In this document: positions 1 through 19,519 of the stretch, in pieces
How positions within the stretch are numbered: the stretch's first letter is position 1
Layout: every line of letters begins with the position of its first letter
Source of the DNA: Pagrus major
Lineage: Eukaryota > Chordata > Actinopteri > Spariformes > Sparidae
Direction of reading: 5' to 3'
DNA length: 64,000 nt
NCBI RefSeq assembly: GCF_040436345.1
Contig: NC_133233.1
Coordinates: 10,373,381-10,437,380, forward strand
Notes under the pieces: generated by a model
The model's database searches: none
Seen by the model: only the letters and a program-made list of their open reading frames with translations
Told to the model about the DNA's origin: nothing
Position numbers and translations under genes: made by a program

Positions 1-1363
1 GATGTAAGAAGGACAATGAGTATGATTTCATATTTATAACCACTGGTAACACTTGAACCTTCAATGAATCCTCTAAATCTAACAACAGTCAGAGACAAGT
101 CACTTTCATGTCTGACAGTTTGGATTTTTTTGGTGCAATCGTTATCTTTTGTTCTGAAGTATGACTTTTAGAAGAAAGCCTCTGCTAACTGATCACTGCT
201 AGAAGTTTTTTGAAATAATGAAATTTTGACGCTCAGGGCTGAGGCCAGTCATTTTTTTTTTAGCTGCCATGGTTATCGAGTATCTGCCAGAAACATAGCT
301 GAAGAAACGTTTTGGACAGATGGGAATTGACCTTCCCCTAAAGAAACTCTGTATAAAGAAAAGTTGTGCAGGCGAATAAATACTGACCTCTAATTCAGAT
401 AATGCTATTTGAAACTGAAGTAAAACTTGTTTTTAAATGTATTTATTTGTGTATATATCAAGGTGTTGATATTGAAGAGATGATTAAAAGAAGGAGGGGT
501 CAGTGTGACTCTTGACTACTCCACTATATTATCACAGAAGTAACTTGTATCTATCTTTCTGCTTTGTGTTTTAACATGATTGATTAACTGAAATAAATTG
601 AATTGCCAACCAATGCAAACTTTGTGCCAACAAACAAAGTGTGTCTTTCTATTGATTGTGTTGGGAAATATTTGATGGTACTGTTGTTGGGAAATGTTCA
701 CATCAATATGCTAAAGTCTTACAAACAAGTCATATTGATTAACTACTGGATCTCTGGGCTGCAAAATATAATGATAATGCTTGAATGATTAAAACGTGTG
801 TATCATAACAGTGATCTGGAAATGTTAGTTTTAGTAGTGAAAGCAATAGTTTTTAATGATGTCACGGCGAGTTGATGAGAAATATTATTTGTCTTAAGGT
901 AAATAATGCAATAATATAATACATTCATGAGTCACCCTTGCTTTTATTTTGAAAAACCTTTGAGCCGGAAGTATTTGCCCTAGCGACTGTTGTGGGGAAC
1001 AGTGTACTGCTGTTACACGTGTGTAGCTGTCAAAGAAGCGTTTATCCCTTAACAGGAACTCACATGACATTGAATTGTAAGTCTACAAATATGTTGTGAT
1101 GCAAGTATAAAACGTAATAACTTGTAAAAGATCATTTGTAACTACCGAGGCTTTAAACAAAGATTTCTTGTAGTCAATCAGCTAGCGGCTAAGCTAACTT
1201 AGGTAAGGTAACGTTAACGTTATGGTAGCGCGGCTACGCTAATTTAAGGATGTCGGATATGTTACTTATTTTTTTTATTCGCGAATTGTTTATTCACCAG
1301 GTGATATGCTAAACCACAGTTAATCTTATTTTGTAGGCACTGTTGAGTGTTTTCCACGCAATA
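1..1363. other. Intergenic DNA and DPH2 upstream/5' UTR region
   Basis: No coding exon is recognised before 1364. The region is AT-rich, and short open frames here have no family resemblance. The last 350 bp are the likely DPH2 promoter and 5' UTR. A consensus donor (cttag|gtaagg, about 1201) and a consensus acceptor (attttgtag|gcac, ending at 1337) could define a 5' UTR intron, which would put the transcription start before about 1200. This is inference from splice-like strings only. Confidence 0.4.
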
Positions 1364-4300
1364 ATGGCTGATGCATTCAGCAGCAGCTCGGAAACGGTAA
1401 TTCAGCGTGTGGTGGACGTAACAGTGAAGACAAACACCCCTCTGGAAAAACTTGAAGAGTTGTATCAGATTAAGAAGACTTGTGAATTCATCTCTGAACG
1501 TCAATTTCAAAAGGTGAGGCCTTTTTTACTTGTAGTCATACAGACATTCAGTCCATCCATTGGTATACAAAAGCATGAAAGGAAAACGTGCTTGTTTAAA
1601 AACAACTCTTTGAATAAAGCTGCTCATTTAAGCAATTGAGGTTAAATCATGTGCAGGAATGCCTGACGCACGTTTAAGAAGAGTGTGTCTAAAATGGTGA
1701 ATGTTCACAGGTTGCCCTTCAGTTTCCTGATGAGCTGCTGGTGGATTCAGTTGCAGTAGCAGTGGAGATCGAGAGAAACAGCAATGCCAAGCCGTTCATT
1801 TTGGGAGATACGTCCTATGGCAGGTGAAAACACCAGATTCAACAGAGAAAAGTCTGATTTCATGGAATGATACATGCATGCCATGCCATTTTTAGTGCTT
1901 GTGTTTCTCATGCAAAGTGATGTGAAAAAGCAGTGCCCAGTGGTACCTTTACTGACATATTACACAGCCATTTGTATGCTTCACATGTGTTAACTTCCAA
2001 ACTTGGATCCAGAATGTGATATCTTGAATTTAGAATAGCTTTTGTGACACTGATTTGGTAAGTTATTTTAATTAGTTGACTTATTTATCATCATCTTGTG
2101 TGATAATATGCTGAAGTTCAGTGGCTTATAGGCTTATATAAGGCTAATACAAAACAGGACATGTGGTTTGGCCATTTAATGGACAGCCAAGCTGTTATAA
2201 TTTTAGTGACATTTACCATTTTTGTTAAATTCTGTCGAGCAGTTGCTGTGTGGATGAAGTCGCCGCAGAGCATGTCAGAGCTGACTGCATTGTGCACTAT
2301 GGCAGCGCCTGCCTCAGCCCGTCTAAAAGGCTGCCCTTGATGTACGTCTTTGAGAAACGACCGATGGATCTTGACAAGTGCACGTCTGCCTTCAGAGAAC
2401 TCTACCCTGACACACAGAGTCACATCATCTTCCTCTATGATGTCAACTATATTCATGCCATCAGTAAGTTCTTTTACATAGCCCTACTGCATGCTCTTCT
2501 ATCTTTAAGTATGAAAGAGGATTAGATCATTATATATGTACACCATTGTATGGGGTAGATATTCATATTTATTTAAGCTGTCATCTTTCAAATCACAAGA
2601 TGTAATTCTTCATTAAAATTATGAATGAACAATGAAGGTACATAGTAGAACACATTACTGTTCTAGTTAATTTGACTATCAGGATCCTCAGTCGAATTAA
2701 CCACACCCTCAGTTAAGAGTATTGAAATCTTACCTATTGAAATCTTTCCTTAACAAAGGCTTGTTAATGATTTCCTGTCACTGACTGAACATGTCTTTGT
2801 TTTATTTTTTCAGAGGATCTTCAGACCCTCCTTTCGCCAGAGTATCCGAACCTAGTCTGCTCAGAACTTGTTGTCGAAGGGGAGCAGTGTTACAGTCATG
2901 GCTGGATTAAAAGAAAACATGATGACACCTGTCCGTCAAACCAGGACAACAACCTGGTTGTCTGTCAGTTTGGAAGACAGTTCTCCTTGAAAAGCGGTTT
3001 AAGCATCATGGATTACAGTATGTTCTATGTAGGCCAAGAGGGAGCCACCCTGAGAAACTTCATGATGACTTGGAATCGCTGCACATTTTGTTCTTTTGAC
3101 CCAATCACCATGATTGGGAGGACTGAGTCGATAAGTATCAACCGTACACTGATGAAGCGATATTACGCAATAGAAAGGGCCAAAGATGCCAATGTGGTTG
3201 GTATCCTTGTCGGCACACTCATGATGGCCGACTACCTCACCGTCATCCAGCAGTTGAAGGAGACAATCAGCCGAGCTGGCAAGAAGAGCTACATGTTCGC
3301 CATGGGGAAACTGAACGTGCCCAAATTAGCAAACTTTCTGGAAATTGACATTTTTGTGTTGATTGCGTGTCCCGAGAACTCACTGCTGGACTCAAGTGAG
3401 TTCTACAAACCTGTAGTAACACCGTTTGAGATGGAGGTGGCCTGCAACAAGAAGAGGGAGTGGTCAGAGGAATATGTCACAGACTTTCGACAGCTCCTGC
3501 CAGGTCAGATTGGGACTTATCCACATCATAAATTCCTAAATCATCTCTTGTCAACTTTTTTATGTTAAGGGACTGAATTAAAAAATATAAGGGGGTGGGG
3601 GTGAACTGTTTTGATTTAATCTCACCCAAAATGTATATTTCAGACTCTCCTTGTAGGATTGATTTTAAAAAAGGATCAAATAGTTGCAAATGATGGCTTT
3701 AGTGTGAGCAGTGGGTCATAAAGTTGCACTTAGCCATGTGAGGAGGACAATTCACTCTCTGTAGCTGGGCTTTTTTTCTTCCCATCACAATCAACTAGCT
3801 GATAGGACCAATTGATCAGTTTTGAGAAACACCAAATAAATGTGATTCTTCATAGTATTTTAAAGGTGTTAAATTCACCAAACAGTTCTGCAAAGTTTGC
3901 TTATATTATCATTCATGCAGCCTATTATGTTGGTGGAATTCAGGAATAGAGATGGCTGGGTTATGTTTGCAATAGATTTAAAAAATCTTATTTGCCTTCT
4001 AACATGCGCATTGGTGACTACAGTGAATATTATTCCTCCATTAATATATATTAAAGTTGATTGCACCATCCAAAAATCTTTATACTTCTCTTCTTTTAGT
4101 TAATGGTTAAAGATTTGTACCAAATCTGTACTATGGTTTGCGATATTAAGGGGCGGGTATTGCATTTTTTTTTTAAGTCAAGGGATAGGTCCGAAGAAAA
4201 GACTAAAAATATTGCAAATTGAAATAGAAGATTAATTTCATACAGTCCCTAATATGAATACAGGTCTATATCTCTCATACTCAAACATGTTGATCCTAAT

Positions 4301-4892
4301 ATTTTTTTTTTATCACAAGTAGCCTAATGAAGGCTATTAAAGTCTTGCTATGTCTAATTTTTTCTATCCGTCTCAAATTTGCACCAGGTGGACAGAGTCA
4401 TGTGCCGTTGTCTGATCAGCAGGAGGATGGCGACGAGACTGACATGTCATTAATCACAGGAGCTCTGCGGAGCAAAAATCTGTTGATCAGTGAGCCTGCA
4501 GAGTCCTCGTGTGGCTCCTCCGTGGTCCTCAGGAACCAGACGATGACTGTAGCCACTAACTCAGCTGGTATGTAGTGAATAAGATGCTGTTTGCTCTAAT
4601 TTTCATACAGCCATAAGTTTATTGTAGAATTTCTCACACATACAGTAATTGTTACAACTTGTGCAATGTGAGCATTTCGCAAAAACAACAAAAAACACTT
4701 CAGTCAATATAGTCTGGCATAAACACTATAAAATGTTTCGTATAACACTACAAATTTCTGCTTTTTTTTACAGCATCTTTCCTGGCAGAAAGAAGTTGGC
4801 GTGGCTTAGAGCAGAAATTGGGAGAGACGCCTGTGGTAAAGGCAGGAAAGGGCAGGAAAGGCATAGCAATTGCCTATGAAGAGGAAGGATGA
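1364..4892 (+). CDS. dph2: DPH2, diphthamide biosynthesis protein 2 (complete, 6 coding exons, 490 aa)
   Basis: Coding exons: 1364-1513, 1711-1823, 2243-2463, 2814-3503, 4388-4567, 4774-4892 (stop TGA 4890-4892). They sum to 1473 nt, or 490 aa, against about 489 aa in human DPH2. DPH2 is the partner of DPH1 in the cytosolic radical-SAM-type [4Fe-4S] complex that transfers the 3-amino-3-carboxypropyl group from S-adenosylmethionine to the target histidine of eEF2, the first step of diphthamide formation. Visible family signatures are [10 protein letters not shown] near residue 51, [13 protein letters not shown] with adjacent Cys89/Cys90, GSACLS with Cys111, [43 protein letters not shown] and the C-terminal [12 protein letters not shown] and [13 protein letters not shown]. 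The ATG at 1364 is chosen because its length and N-terminus match the family. ATTAAA at 4914-4919 is a candidate poly(A) signal. It converges with NCF2. Confidence 0.96.
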
Positions 4893-5260
4893 TCTTCATG
4901 ATAATTAAACACATTTACAGAACACCCCAACAGAGAATTTGATTATCTCTGTATATCATTTGTAATCGCTGGAAACTGTAAGTAGTGATAGTTATCATTT
5001 TTTTTCATTTCTCACTGTGTCACAGAATGTCACCTATGATTTTGTCTTATTATAACTTGATACACTTGACTATAAAAAGGTATTATGATAATGTCAAAAA
5101 CAAAAATGTTTAATAATCATAAAGAATCTGTAGGCTGTGATGAATCAGATTTCATTTATTAAAAGGTTTTGGTAGGGAGAACCAGACCACTTTTCTGCTG
5201 TGGCCACTTCATTATATCACTGGCTTTAGTATCGTTTCTCATTACATTTCTTAACTTAAA
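4893..5260. other. Convergent 3' UTR interval between DPH2 and NCF2
   Basis: Only 368 bp separate the DPH2 stop from the NCF2 stop on the other strand. The plus strand has ATTAAA at 4914-4919. The minus strand has AATAAA (TTTATT at 5155-5160), about 100 nt past the NCF2 stop. The two 3' UTRs could be short and non-overlapping, or could overlap. No other gene is seen. Confidence 0.6.
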
Positions 5261-8200
5261 TTACTGGTCATTGACAGGAACATCTTCCACAAAGGATGCA
5301 GGGAATATACCAGTATTCCCATTACACTGCCCCTCCAACCAATCCTGATTAACTAAAGAAAAAGAAGAAAATGTTAATTAGAATCATAAATTTAGGAAAA
5401 AACAGTATTTTTAAAGATTTGGGATATGTCTGGCCAAATGAATGGAGTCTCACCTCTAGAGAGCAATGTGATCGTATCGCCTTGATGAAAATTGAGATCC
5501 TCTGGATTTGATGACTCGTAGGAATGAAGAGCAACAAAGTGAATCTCGCTCTGTGGCTTTCCATCAGTTTCCTAAAAACACAAAATAATTTTCTGCTCAA
5601 TTACCTTGAAATCATGTCTGTTTATTGTGTAGTAGTGTACTACAGTTTGACTGGAATGCAGGACCACCGTGATTGAGGATGAAACACATCTATGATTCTG
5701 TTTGACTCTAAAGAAGACATTAGTAGTGTCACAACATGTTTCCACAATTAAAGGCTGAAAATCAATCTGTGTTCCAGTCCCTTTTTTCCCCTGGAAGTTT
5801 GGTCAGAGTTTCAATCATGTCGATATTGCTTTCCAACCCTGACAGAAATGAAATTCTCAGGGAATACTTGATACTTTGGATCATGAAGATTTTAAAAGTA
5901 GCTGGTTTTATTCATAAATATTGCTATCATCCCAATACCCATATTAGGAAACTGCGATATCAACCAAAATATATGAATAGAAGGTAGAATTATTTTAAAG
6001 TATAAAGTATTTTGTAAGGTCCGCATGCACAGCAACATAAAACTCCACTTACCTCTTTTGTGTCACACCACAAGGTAATGTGCCTGCCACTGGCACAAGT
6101 CCATACACTTTCCATGTCTGTGTTGGCATTGATTACAGTTCGTCCTGTTACCTCGGAGGTCAAACTAAAAACAAAATTATTGAATTGAAACTCTGCCAGT
6201 AACACAATATACCGATTAAAGTGGAAATGTTTAAATGTGTACTGTACCTCAAGATGATTGCTGTAGAAGGGAGATTCAGTTTATTACTGATTTTTTCAAT
6301 CAGTACCTCATAGGGAGATCCAGATGGTACTGAGACAGCAAAGGTGAATGTGAATCGGACTTTGACAATAAGAGAATTGCCTGTAGACTCTGCATCCTGG
6401 CATTAATGAAAGGACATAGTGGAATAATGTCATTACAGAAATCAAATAATCCACCTTAAAACACTTAACATGATGGTTCATTTAGAGAGCATGTATTCGT
6501 GGGCAGGAAGGAGCATACCATTACTTGTGTGTTTCCACTGCTGTCATCACGACGGAGACCTTTATTACATAAAAGTTTTGTTAAAATGGGTCACATATTA
6601 TTTGCAAATACTTGCTCTTGGGTAGAGCTGGTCAAATGTCATGGTATTTAACACCAATCAGAGAAAGATGCCTGTAGTTATTTTAGTCGTAGTTTGCTTA
6701 AACTGTCAGTTAAGTCTACCTTGTTTCCTTTCAGGTCTGGTCGGTGGTGCTCGATTTGGAGGCCTAGATATTCCCTGTACATGGTGAATCCAAACAATGT
6801 AATTTAGAATACAGGAAAACAAAGATATAATAGCAACATACTACAGACCTTGAGCAAATACTTCATTTTATCGAGGGTTATTTTAGAAACCTGGAGAGTA
6901 TACCTGGAAAATGTAATAAAGTCAACTCCTCACCTCATTCTGTTTAGAGGCCAAGGAGATCTCCAATCGTTCCAGGTAATTGTAAGGAACAAGTCCTCTC
7001 TATAATTGACACAATGATGAACACTTATTGACATTATATGAATTCTCTTAACATGACATAAATAATAGTTTCTATGCCATTTGTATAGAGGTTGCAGATG
7101 TACAGGTTCTGCACATTGTGCTCTTACTCTTTCATTGAAGATCACAGATGCCCAGTTGTCAGCTCCCTTCTGTAGCACAAACACAATGTTGCCCGGCACT
7201 ACAGCCAACTCATCACTGGTCTCAGGAACAAACTCAAACAGGACAGTGTGTGGTTCTCCTTCTAGAGCCCTGTGAAGATGGGAAACATCCACATGGCATC
7301 AAGACACATGCTGGTTATTACTGTGTAATAATACATTCCTATCCTGCTCTCATATTGCACAGTGATTTAACATTTCCCTCTTACAAAAAGCTGAACATTT
7401 ATTAGATTTGCTTGATGCTTTCCCCCCCTATTTTCAGTTGGCTTTCTATGCTAGGAGCTGATTTTTTTTTTTCATTTTACACATCCATGTGTAGGTGGAA
7501 ATCCATCATTATCACAAAATCTTATCAAGTATCATGGTAATTTACAAATAAATACATTTATGGACATTGTCACTCAATAATAACTTAATACATTGTGTTA
7601 TTTAGAGAGAACCGAGTTTCACCACTTCAAAGTAAGTGTTCTACCTTAGGACCTCAGGTTCTTTTGGACAAGTTGGGCCATCTTTGACCTGTTAGATAGA
7701 AAACACAAAGCAGTTAATCAGTAGTGCTGTAAACAGTTTGAAAATGGCTGAAAGAAAAAGAACCAGTGGTCTTTTAGTAAACAGTTACTATGTAAGTTAT
7801 AAGGCAGAAAATATGCCAACATATAATGCAGCTTGTGATACATCAATGTTTCCTGGCATCATGGTTTATATTGCGGAAGGATTGTGAATAATTTAGTGCC
7901 TCTTAAGTTTTTAAAATCTCTCATATAATATATTCTTGATGTAATGATATTTTTTTATATACATCTGATTGTATTGATTTTTTTATTCCTGAATAAGAGC
8001 CCATATGTCACCTGTGGCTGTAATGGGGCAAATCCAGAGAATGCATCCTGAGGAATGACTGAGGCAACAACCTGAAGATAACAGAAAATATATTAGTTAT
8101 GTATGTCAAATAATTAAATTAATTAGCTGTTGAAAAAACAAGAACTGCCTAAAGATAAAATTTTACTGAGCTATACTCAGAATGGGGTGCTTTTGTTTAG

Positions 8201-10440
8201 TACCAACAAAAGGTGTGTCATCAGATAGTCTTACCTTCGCTTTACCCAGGTAGTCCTTCTTCTCCAGCTCAGCAACATAGTGCTTATTTGGTTTAAATAG
8301 CACTTTTGAGGGGTACTCGACTGGTTTGAAAGGTTTCTGTTTCTGAAATTGCATCACAAGGGATAGTAGTGTTTGTCAAGCATTTCTAACATGACAGTAA
8401 ATTGTAATTTAATTGTGAACACCTTCGCTTACAAACACAGTATCATTTTGAGCTATAGAACTGCAAACAAATAGCACTTTCCATGCCTAATCCTTGATCC
8501 TCACTGATATGTATGTATTGTTATTTGACTACAGACTGTTTTTTATTGAGCTGTAATTAATAATCAAATACTTGCTAGTCAATGTGAGGCAATGCTTGAT
8601 TATGAAGCCTTATACAACAGAGTTTTGCGTTGGTGCAACACCTTGCTCGAAATAGCTGCTATCCCACCCAAGTTGATTAGTTTTAGTCTGATTTTGTTAG
8701 AAGAAAGGCTGAACACTTAGAGATAGAGAGATATAATAAACTGAATACATTTTTGGTAGCTTAAATATCAAGTTTTTGTTACGTGCTTCAGGACTTAGAT
8801 AATGGTGATGACATTTTAACTGACCAGGGTGGATTGCAGGGCTCTGTCGAGGTTATTGAGCTTGGCCTCTGTCTTGTAGTCAAGTGCCTTCACAAGGTTT
8901 TCCTGGGCCTTTTCCCAGTTACCCAACTGAGCCTGAGCCAGGGCCATATTGTGGAGAACCTGTGGCAGGAAAATATTGATTAGAAACTTGTCACTTAATC
9001 ACTCATGCAGACCACAGAACTGAAAATAATGGCTGAGTCTCCATAAGAAGAAGGAGTGACAATATTTACATTTAGCAGACGCTTTTGTCCAAAGCGACTT
9101 ACAATAAGTACATTTGTCACAAGAAAGAAACCACAGCATATCACCGTGGATAAAGTAAGAATGAAAAGAAAAAATAGAAACAATTTTCAAGCCCTCGTCT
9201 GAGCATAGTAGCTGCTATTTATCAAGGATACCTTGTCTTGTTTTGAACAGCAGATTACTGGTTGCTCCTTTTATGCAGGGTTAGCTCCGCCCTGCAATCA
9301 AGCCTATTTACCACAGCTGAGTTGGCCGAAACTGGCTAATAACCACTCAGCATCAACAGTTTCACAAGAATTTACACAAAAGGTATCTAGACAAGATTAA
9401 ATATTTCAACTAACCCACCTCACAGAATGCCTAAACACTGGATCTACAATTACTTTCTGATTTAACTCAAAGTGTATCTGGGGGGAATGACTTACATCAA
9501 CATTGTAGTTTTCAGAATTAATGTACTCTACACCTCTAAACTGCAGGATATAGAGCAGTCTTAAATAGTCTGATGATTGTAAATCACAAAATAAGAAGGC
9601 TTAACAAGAATTTATAAAAACCTATTGGAGGCATTTAAATACTTACCTCACATGCGTATAATTTGTATCTGAGACCAAGTGCTTTGTAATCTATCAGCTG
9701 GTTGCCTCTTAGTGCTTTGAAGGCATGCTGGAAATCCGCTAAACTCTCCTCATACCTTTGAATATAAATAATCCAGTTAGTCATTTTTGCATGCAATACA
9801 CCACACAAATTGTAAAAAATAAGAATATAGTGACTAAGATTGCAATTTTATAATAATAAACACACAGTGTATCTAGTACACAGTTTTTTAAAATCACACT
9901 GTGATGTGAATGTGGGAAGTAAATGTGGTCATTTTATTAAGATGTTGTGTCTTACCTCTGCTTTTTGTAAAATGTGATTCCTCTTTGAAAGAAGGCAACG
10001 GCCAAGTGCTCATCCTTGCGTATGCTGTAATCAAATGCCTGAGAAACACAAGAACATAGAGTAACTTCCTCTAGAGGAAAGGAGAAACAGTAAACTCCAC
10101 TTCTTCTTTCTCCATGACTTGCACTTTCGGGCTGTAAAATATCACAGCATTTTGCCTGAGATTTATCAGCTACATCTAAACAAGATTTTACTTTTTGATG
10201 AGTACTATTACACAAAGATGTTTATATGCAATATTTTAGTTTGCCTTTTACCAACAAGGGTCATACCTTTTCAGCAGCATCCAGATCTTGGTTAAGAAGA
10301 TGGAGACAGCCAATGTCAAAACAAATTTTGGAGTTTGGCTCTTCGATAGACAGGAAAATCCTGAGTGCTTCTGACAAATCCTGTCTGTCAACACAAGTTA
10401 CAGCCTTGTCCCACTGTCGCAGAGTGTCCAGGAAAGACAT
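5261..10440 (-). CDS. ncf2: NCF2 (p67phox), neutrophil cytosolic factor 2 (complete, 15 coding exons, 495 aa)
   Basis: Coding exons, 5' to 3' on minus: 10440-10267, 10038-9956, 9755-9647, 8959-8825, 8342-8235, 8071-8012, 7688-7645, 7269-7128, 6999-6934, 6774-6720, 6559-6519, 6396-6248, 6164-6053, 5571-5454, 5352-5261. They sum to 1488 nt (human p67phox is 526 aa). It is the cytosolic activator of the phagocyte NADPH oxidase; it binds Rac-GTP and p40phox/p47phox and activates gp91phox. Domains in order: N-terminal TPRs (about 1-156, e.g. [12 protein letters not shown]), activation domain [20 protein letters not shown] (about 204-223), first SH3 (about 240-300, [20 protein letters not shown]), Pro/Arg linker [13 protein letters not shown]1 (about 346-426, basic-face Lys in IVKVRF, ending ITLWCDTKE), and C-terminal SH3 (about 436-490, [19 protein letters not shown] and [20 protein letters not shown]). 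NOXA1 is less likely because both SH3 domains and the p67-type PB1 are present. Intron 3 (8960-9646) carries a fish repeat at 9066-9104. Confidence 0.96.
9066..9104 (+). repeat. Dispersed fish repeat fragment ('tttagcagacgctttt' core) in NCF2 intron 3
   Basis: The string containing tttagcagacgctttt and tccaaagcgacttacaa is a very widespread short repeat in ray-finned fish, seen in several SINE/MITE families. Only the core is clear. The surrounding 9110-9400 is not recognisable to me. Family assignment is from memory of fish genomes, not from a search. Confidence 0.55.
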
Positions 10441-10632
10441 GGTGGCAGGTTAGGAGTACACCGAGTTACAGACCAAATTCAGGAAGCTCTTCTGATTTGT
10501 ACGAGGGAGATCAGGAAGTGTGATGTAAGTGTCAGTGTTGGGACATTTACATCTTGCCACCACTAGGTTTTAAGGCCCAATGGTTGATGCTTTTTACCCC
10601 CATGTGATTCACAGGCTTCTCTGTAGTAAGTC

Positions 10633-10663
<31 letters not shown>

Positions 10664-11355
10664 TTTGATATACTTTCCCATATCACTTTTCCCCATGCAT
10701 ATAACAGTTTATATATCATAAATGGGGTAGGCTACACTAATTATTTCCTCAGGGGGAAATGATCCATGATCAGTCTCTGCTGTGTATTTATCATTATGAT
10801 TATACCTGGAGCACAAAGAGGAGTTTTATTGGGAATAGGCCTTTTTTTTAAATCAGCATCAGTGCCAGACTTCAGTACAAAACTACGACTTCCGCTAAAT
10901 AGTAAAAATACATTGTTTCTGAATAGCCGATGAACCATGATTGAATACCATGCACTCTGCATTTTCCATCGCATAATGTTAAGGAACTGAACTATTTTAG
11001 GTAAAAAGTATTTTTGCGTTGTTAACCTTTGTTGTTGTTCCTATCTTGTAGCCCACAGTAAATAATGCTCTTATTTTAAAAGGAAAACATACGTATTTCC
11101 GTTATTCATCTAGTTAACTCCAGACTAGTTGTCTTGATGCAGCCGTCGCTAGCTAAACAAACATGGCTCTGCCACATTATCAAACAACGGACTTTAATGA
11201 TACGTAGGCACATGCGACAATTATTTACAATCGTGCCAATTGTAAAGCTGTAGATGGAGAGCTGATACATTATTACGTTAGTTAGCTTAGTGTAGCCTCT
11301 TGTGACCGTGTTTACACATAGCTAGCCCTCCAGTTGGCTAATGCAAGCTAGCAAA
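10441..11355. promoter_or_regulatory. Shared upstream region of divergent NCF2 and GAREM1, with a (TG)n microsatellite
   Basis: The NCF2 start (10440, minus) and the GAREM1 start (11356, plus) lie head-to-head, so this 0.9 kb must hold both 5' UTRs and core promoters unless further 5' non-coding exons exist. A (TG)n tract runs at about 10634-10663. No convincing TATA box or named transcription-factor site was identified. No tRNA or other RNA gene is seen. Confidence 0.5.
10634..10663 (+). repeat. (TG)n microsatellite
   Basis: A run of TG dinucleotides (with one 'cg' near its start) lies about 200 bp upstream of the NCF2 start codon in the divergent NCF2-GAREM1 region. Confidence 0.9.
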
Positions 11356-18624
<7,269 letters not shown>

Positions 18625-19190
18625 CTAACAGTATATGACACCGAATCCTGTAAAGCAGAGAAAGTCATGCCTTCAGTATATGCTATGCACACCAAGCCAC
18701 AAAGAGTTTCTTTTGTATAATATGAAAGGATTTCCTTGTTACTATATTGTGGGCAAGATAGTCGGGTAATATTTCCCAGCCCACTTTAAGTCTTTGACGG
18801 CTATTTACGAACCATTTGTAAATGGAATCATTTGGCACTTTTCATGAAGACATTTTCATGTCCGCTACTTTTTGACCCAAAGCCTACTAGTGTCACACAA
18901 ATCCTAACTGATGCCAACACATTTAAAAGAAAATACTGATTTGACAAGGACAAGAAAACATTAATCTGCTTGATGAGGACAATGTATGATTCTGTTCTTA
19001 AAGGGGAATATCACAACATGCTGCTATTTCCAGTATTTTTAAAAGAGCACAAGAACCAGAGGGTGGACTGTAGTATACGTTGCCTATTTAATGTATGAAA
19101 AAGAATGTATAAAACATGCAAAAAATGCAAACAAACTAAAGTGCTTTAATTTTTACTTTAATGAAAGTATCAAGTAGCAGAAAATGGAAA

Positions 19191-19244
19191 TACTTAGGTT
19201 AAGTACAGTACTTGAGTAAATTGTACTTGTTACATTCCATCATT
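19191..19244 (+). repeat. Dispersed repeat, copy A (GAREM1 3' UTR)
   Basis: It shares the phrase 'aagtac-gtac-tgagtaaa' followed by 'cttgttacattccatca' with copy B at 22260-22309, 3 kb away in the same orientation. It looks like a common fish SINE/MITE-type tail; I cannot name the family. Confidence 0.6.
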
Positions 19245-19454
19245 GGTTGTTCTAGATTTTGACTCACAAGATTTTCATTTTTACTGCAAGTTTATGAGTT
19301 CCAAAGATGGGTTATTGGTCTCCTTGATTATTAATAATCGATATATGCCCTGGATCGGTCAATACTCAGTCCTGCTCACTGCTAACGGGTATTAGGGTGT
19401 ACTTGTGTTCTTTTAAAATTCTACCCCTTTGAGCTCTTCCTAAGCTTACAAGCC

Positions 19455-19519
19455 TTTGTCAATTGGAAAAGAAGTAGACTGATAAAAGATCAGAGACCTT
19501 TTCTTTTCCAATTGACAAA
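19455..19519 (+). repeat. Perfect 19-bp inverted repeat (hairpin) in the GAREM1 3' UTR
   Basis: Arm 1 TTTGTCAATTGGAAAAGAA (19455-19473) is the exact reverse complement of arm 2 (19501-19519), separated by 27 nt. The loop itself contains CTGAT...ATCAG, so the stem can be extended after an internal loop. If transcribed with GAREM1 it would form a stable RNA stem. Confidence 0.8.

Noticed and set aside
5261-10440. NOXA1 as the identity of the TPR-SH3 protein
   Set aside because: A p67phox-type activation domain, both SH3 domains and a basic-face PB1 are present, favouring NCF2.
19455-19519. Hairpin as a microRNA precursor
   Set aside because: The perfect stem is short, followed by a bulged inner part, and resembles no microRNA I know; kept only as a structural hairpin.
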